Below, one piece after another: positions 63,991 to 64,000 of a stretch of 64,000 nucleotides of DNA. The DNA lies in NCBI RefSeq assembly GCF_030766725.1, contig NZ_JARQWR010000004.1, positions 124,001 to 188,000 of the forward strand. Reading direction: 5' to 3'. The DNA comes from Flavobacterium aerium (GTDB lineage: Bacteria; Bacteroidota; Bacteroidia; Flavobacteriales; Flavobacteriaceae). A model generated the notes under the pieces. The model was not told the DNA's origin and did no database searches. It saw only the letters and a list, made by a program, of their open reading frames with translations. The position numbers and the translations under genes were made by a program. Position 1 is the first letter of the stretch. The number at the start of each line of letters is the position of its first letter.

Positions 63991-64000
63991 ATGGTAGATG
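63991..64000 (+). CDS. Start of next gene (possibly TraR/DksA family), truncated by window end
   Basis: ATG GTA GAT G begins seven bases after the ileS stop. The downstream gene after ileS in many Bacteroidota is a TraR/DksA zinc-finger regulator starting MVD, followed by lspA. Only three codons are visible, so the identity is a guess from gene order. Confidence 0.3.

Overview
The window reads as a contiguous piece of a low-GC chromosome from the Bacteroidota, almost certainly family Flavobacteriaceae. Evidence for this includes a gldH gliding-motility lipoprotein, a PorZ-like type IX secretion (T9SS) protein beside recO, a secreted S8 protease with a T9SS C-terminal sorting domain, DUF4292, an HU-CCDC81/SPOR protein, and many TAnnTTTG promoter boxes, the -7 element typical of this phylum. 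I cannot name genus or species. Almost all of it is core genome. I see no prophage, insertion sequence, CRISPR array, tRNA or rRNA.

Layout. 1-5.6 kb: end of a polysaccharide flippase, then dut, a sugar-nucleotidyltransferase, a TPR protein, a DUF4292 lipoprotein and an EnvC-like degenerate LytM protein (envelope and division). 5.6-14 kb: acyl-CoA thioesterase, HU-CCDC81/SPOR protein, dprA, trpS, a PlsC-type acyltransferase, then a minus-strand locus of lipoprotein, ECF sigma factor and a protein joining an anti-sigma-like N-terminus to an outer-membrane barrel (Dma type), and recA. 14-23 kb: trhO with an extra C-terminal barrel, ricT-gldH-PBP1A, a 3-oxoacid CoA-transferase pair, and a fused Opp/Dpp-type ABC ATPase. 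23-32 kb: T9SS-exported subtilase, exonuclease, serine hydrolase, O6-alkylguanine-DNA methyltransferase plus a decayed partial copy of it, a DUF1573 protein, a two-component system and cytochrome c.

32-46.4 kb is a heme biosynthesis region. hemA-hemC-[trkH-trkA]-hemD-hemE-(unknown gene)-hemF-hemB run on the minus strand. A divergent AraC regulator follows, then a GNAT gene, a non-coding gap that may encode a structured RNA, and hemH-MATE-hemJ. Together these cover every step from glutamyl-tRNA to protoheme except HemL. A K+ uptake system (Trk/Ktr) lies inside the run. 46.4-53.6 kb: NtrY-like kinase, enoyl-CoA hydratase, HD phosphohydrolase, acyl-ACP desaturase with PlsC, glutamate dehydrogenase behind a long leader with a LacI-type palindrome, and an Rnk-like protein. 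53.7-64 kb: porZ-recO, two secreted unknowns, a lipoprotein alpha/beta hydrolase, and an isoleucyl-tRNA synthetase whose class I signature is GIHH instead of HIGH.

Most promising leads are the dual-membrane anti-sigma locus, the GxHH IleRS, the TrhO-barrel fusion, the possible ncRNA at 43.0-43.2 kb, the potassium system inside the heme operon, and a set of -7 boxes five bases from the start codon that predict leaderless mRNAs. All family assignments come from reading the sequence. No database search was run.
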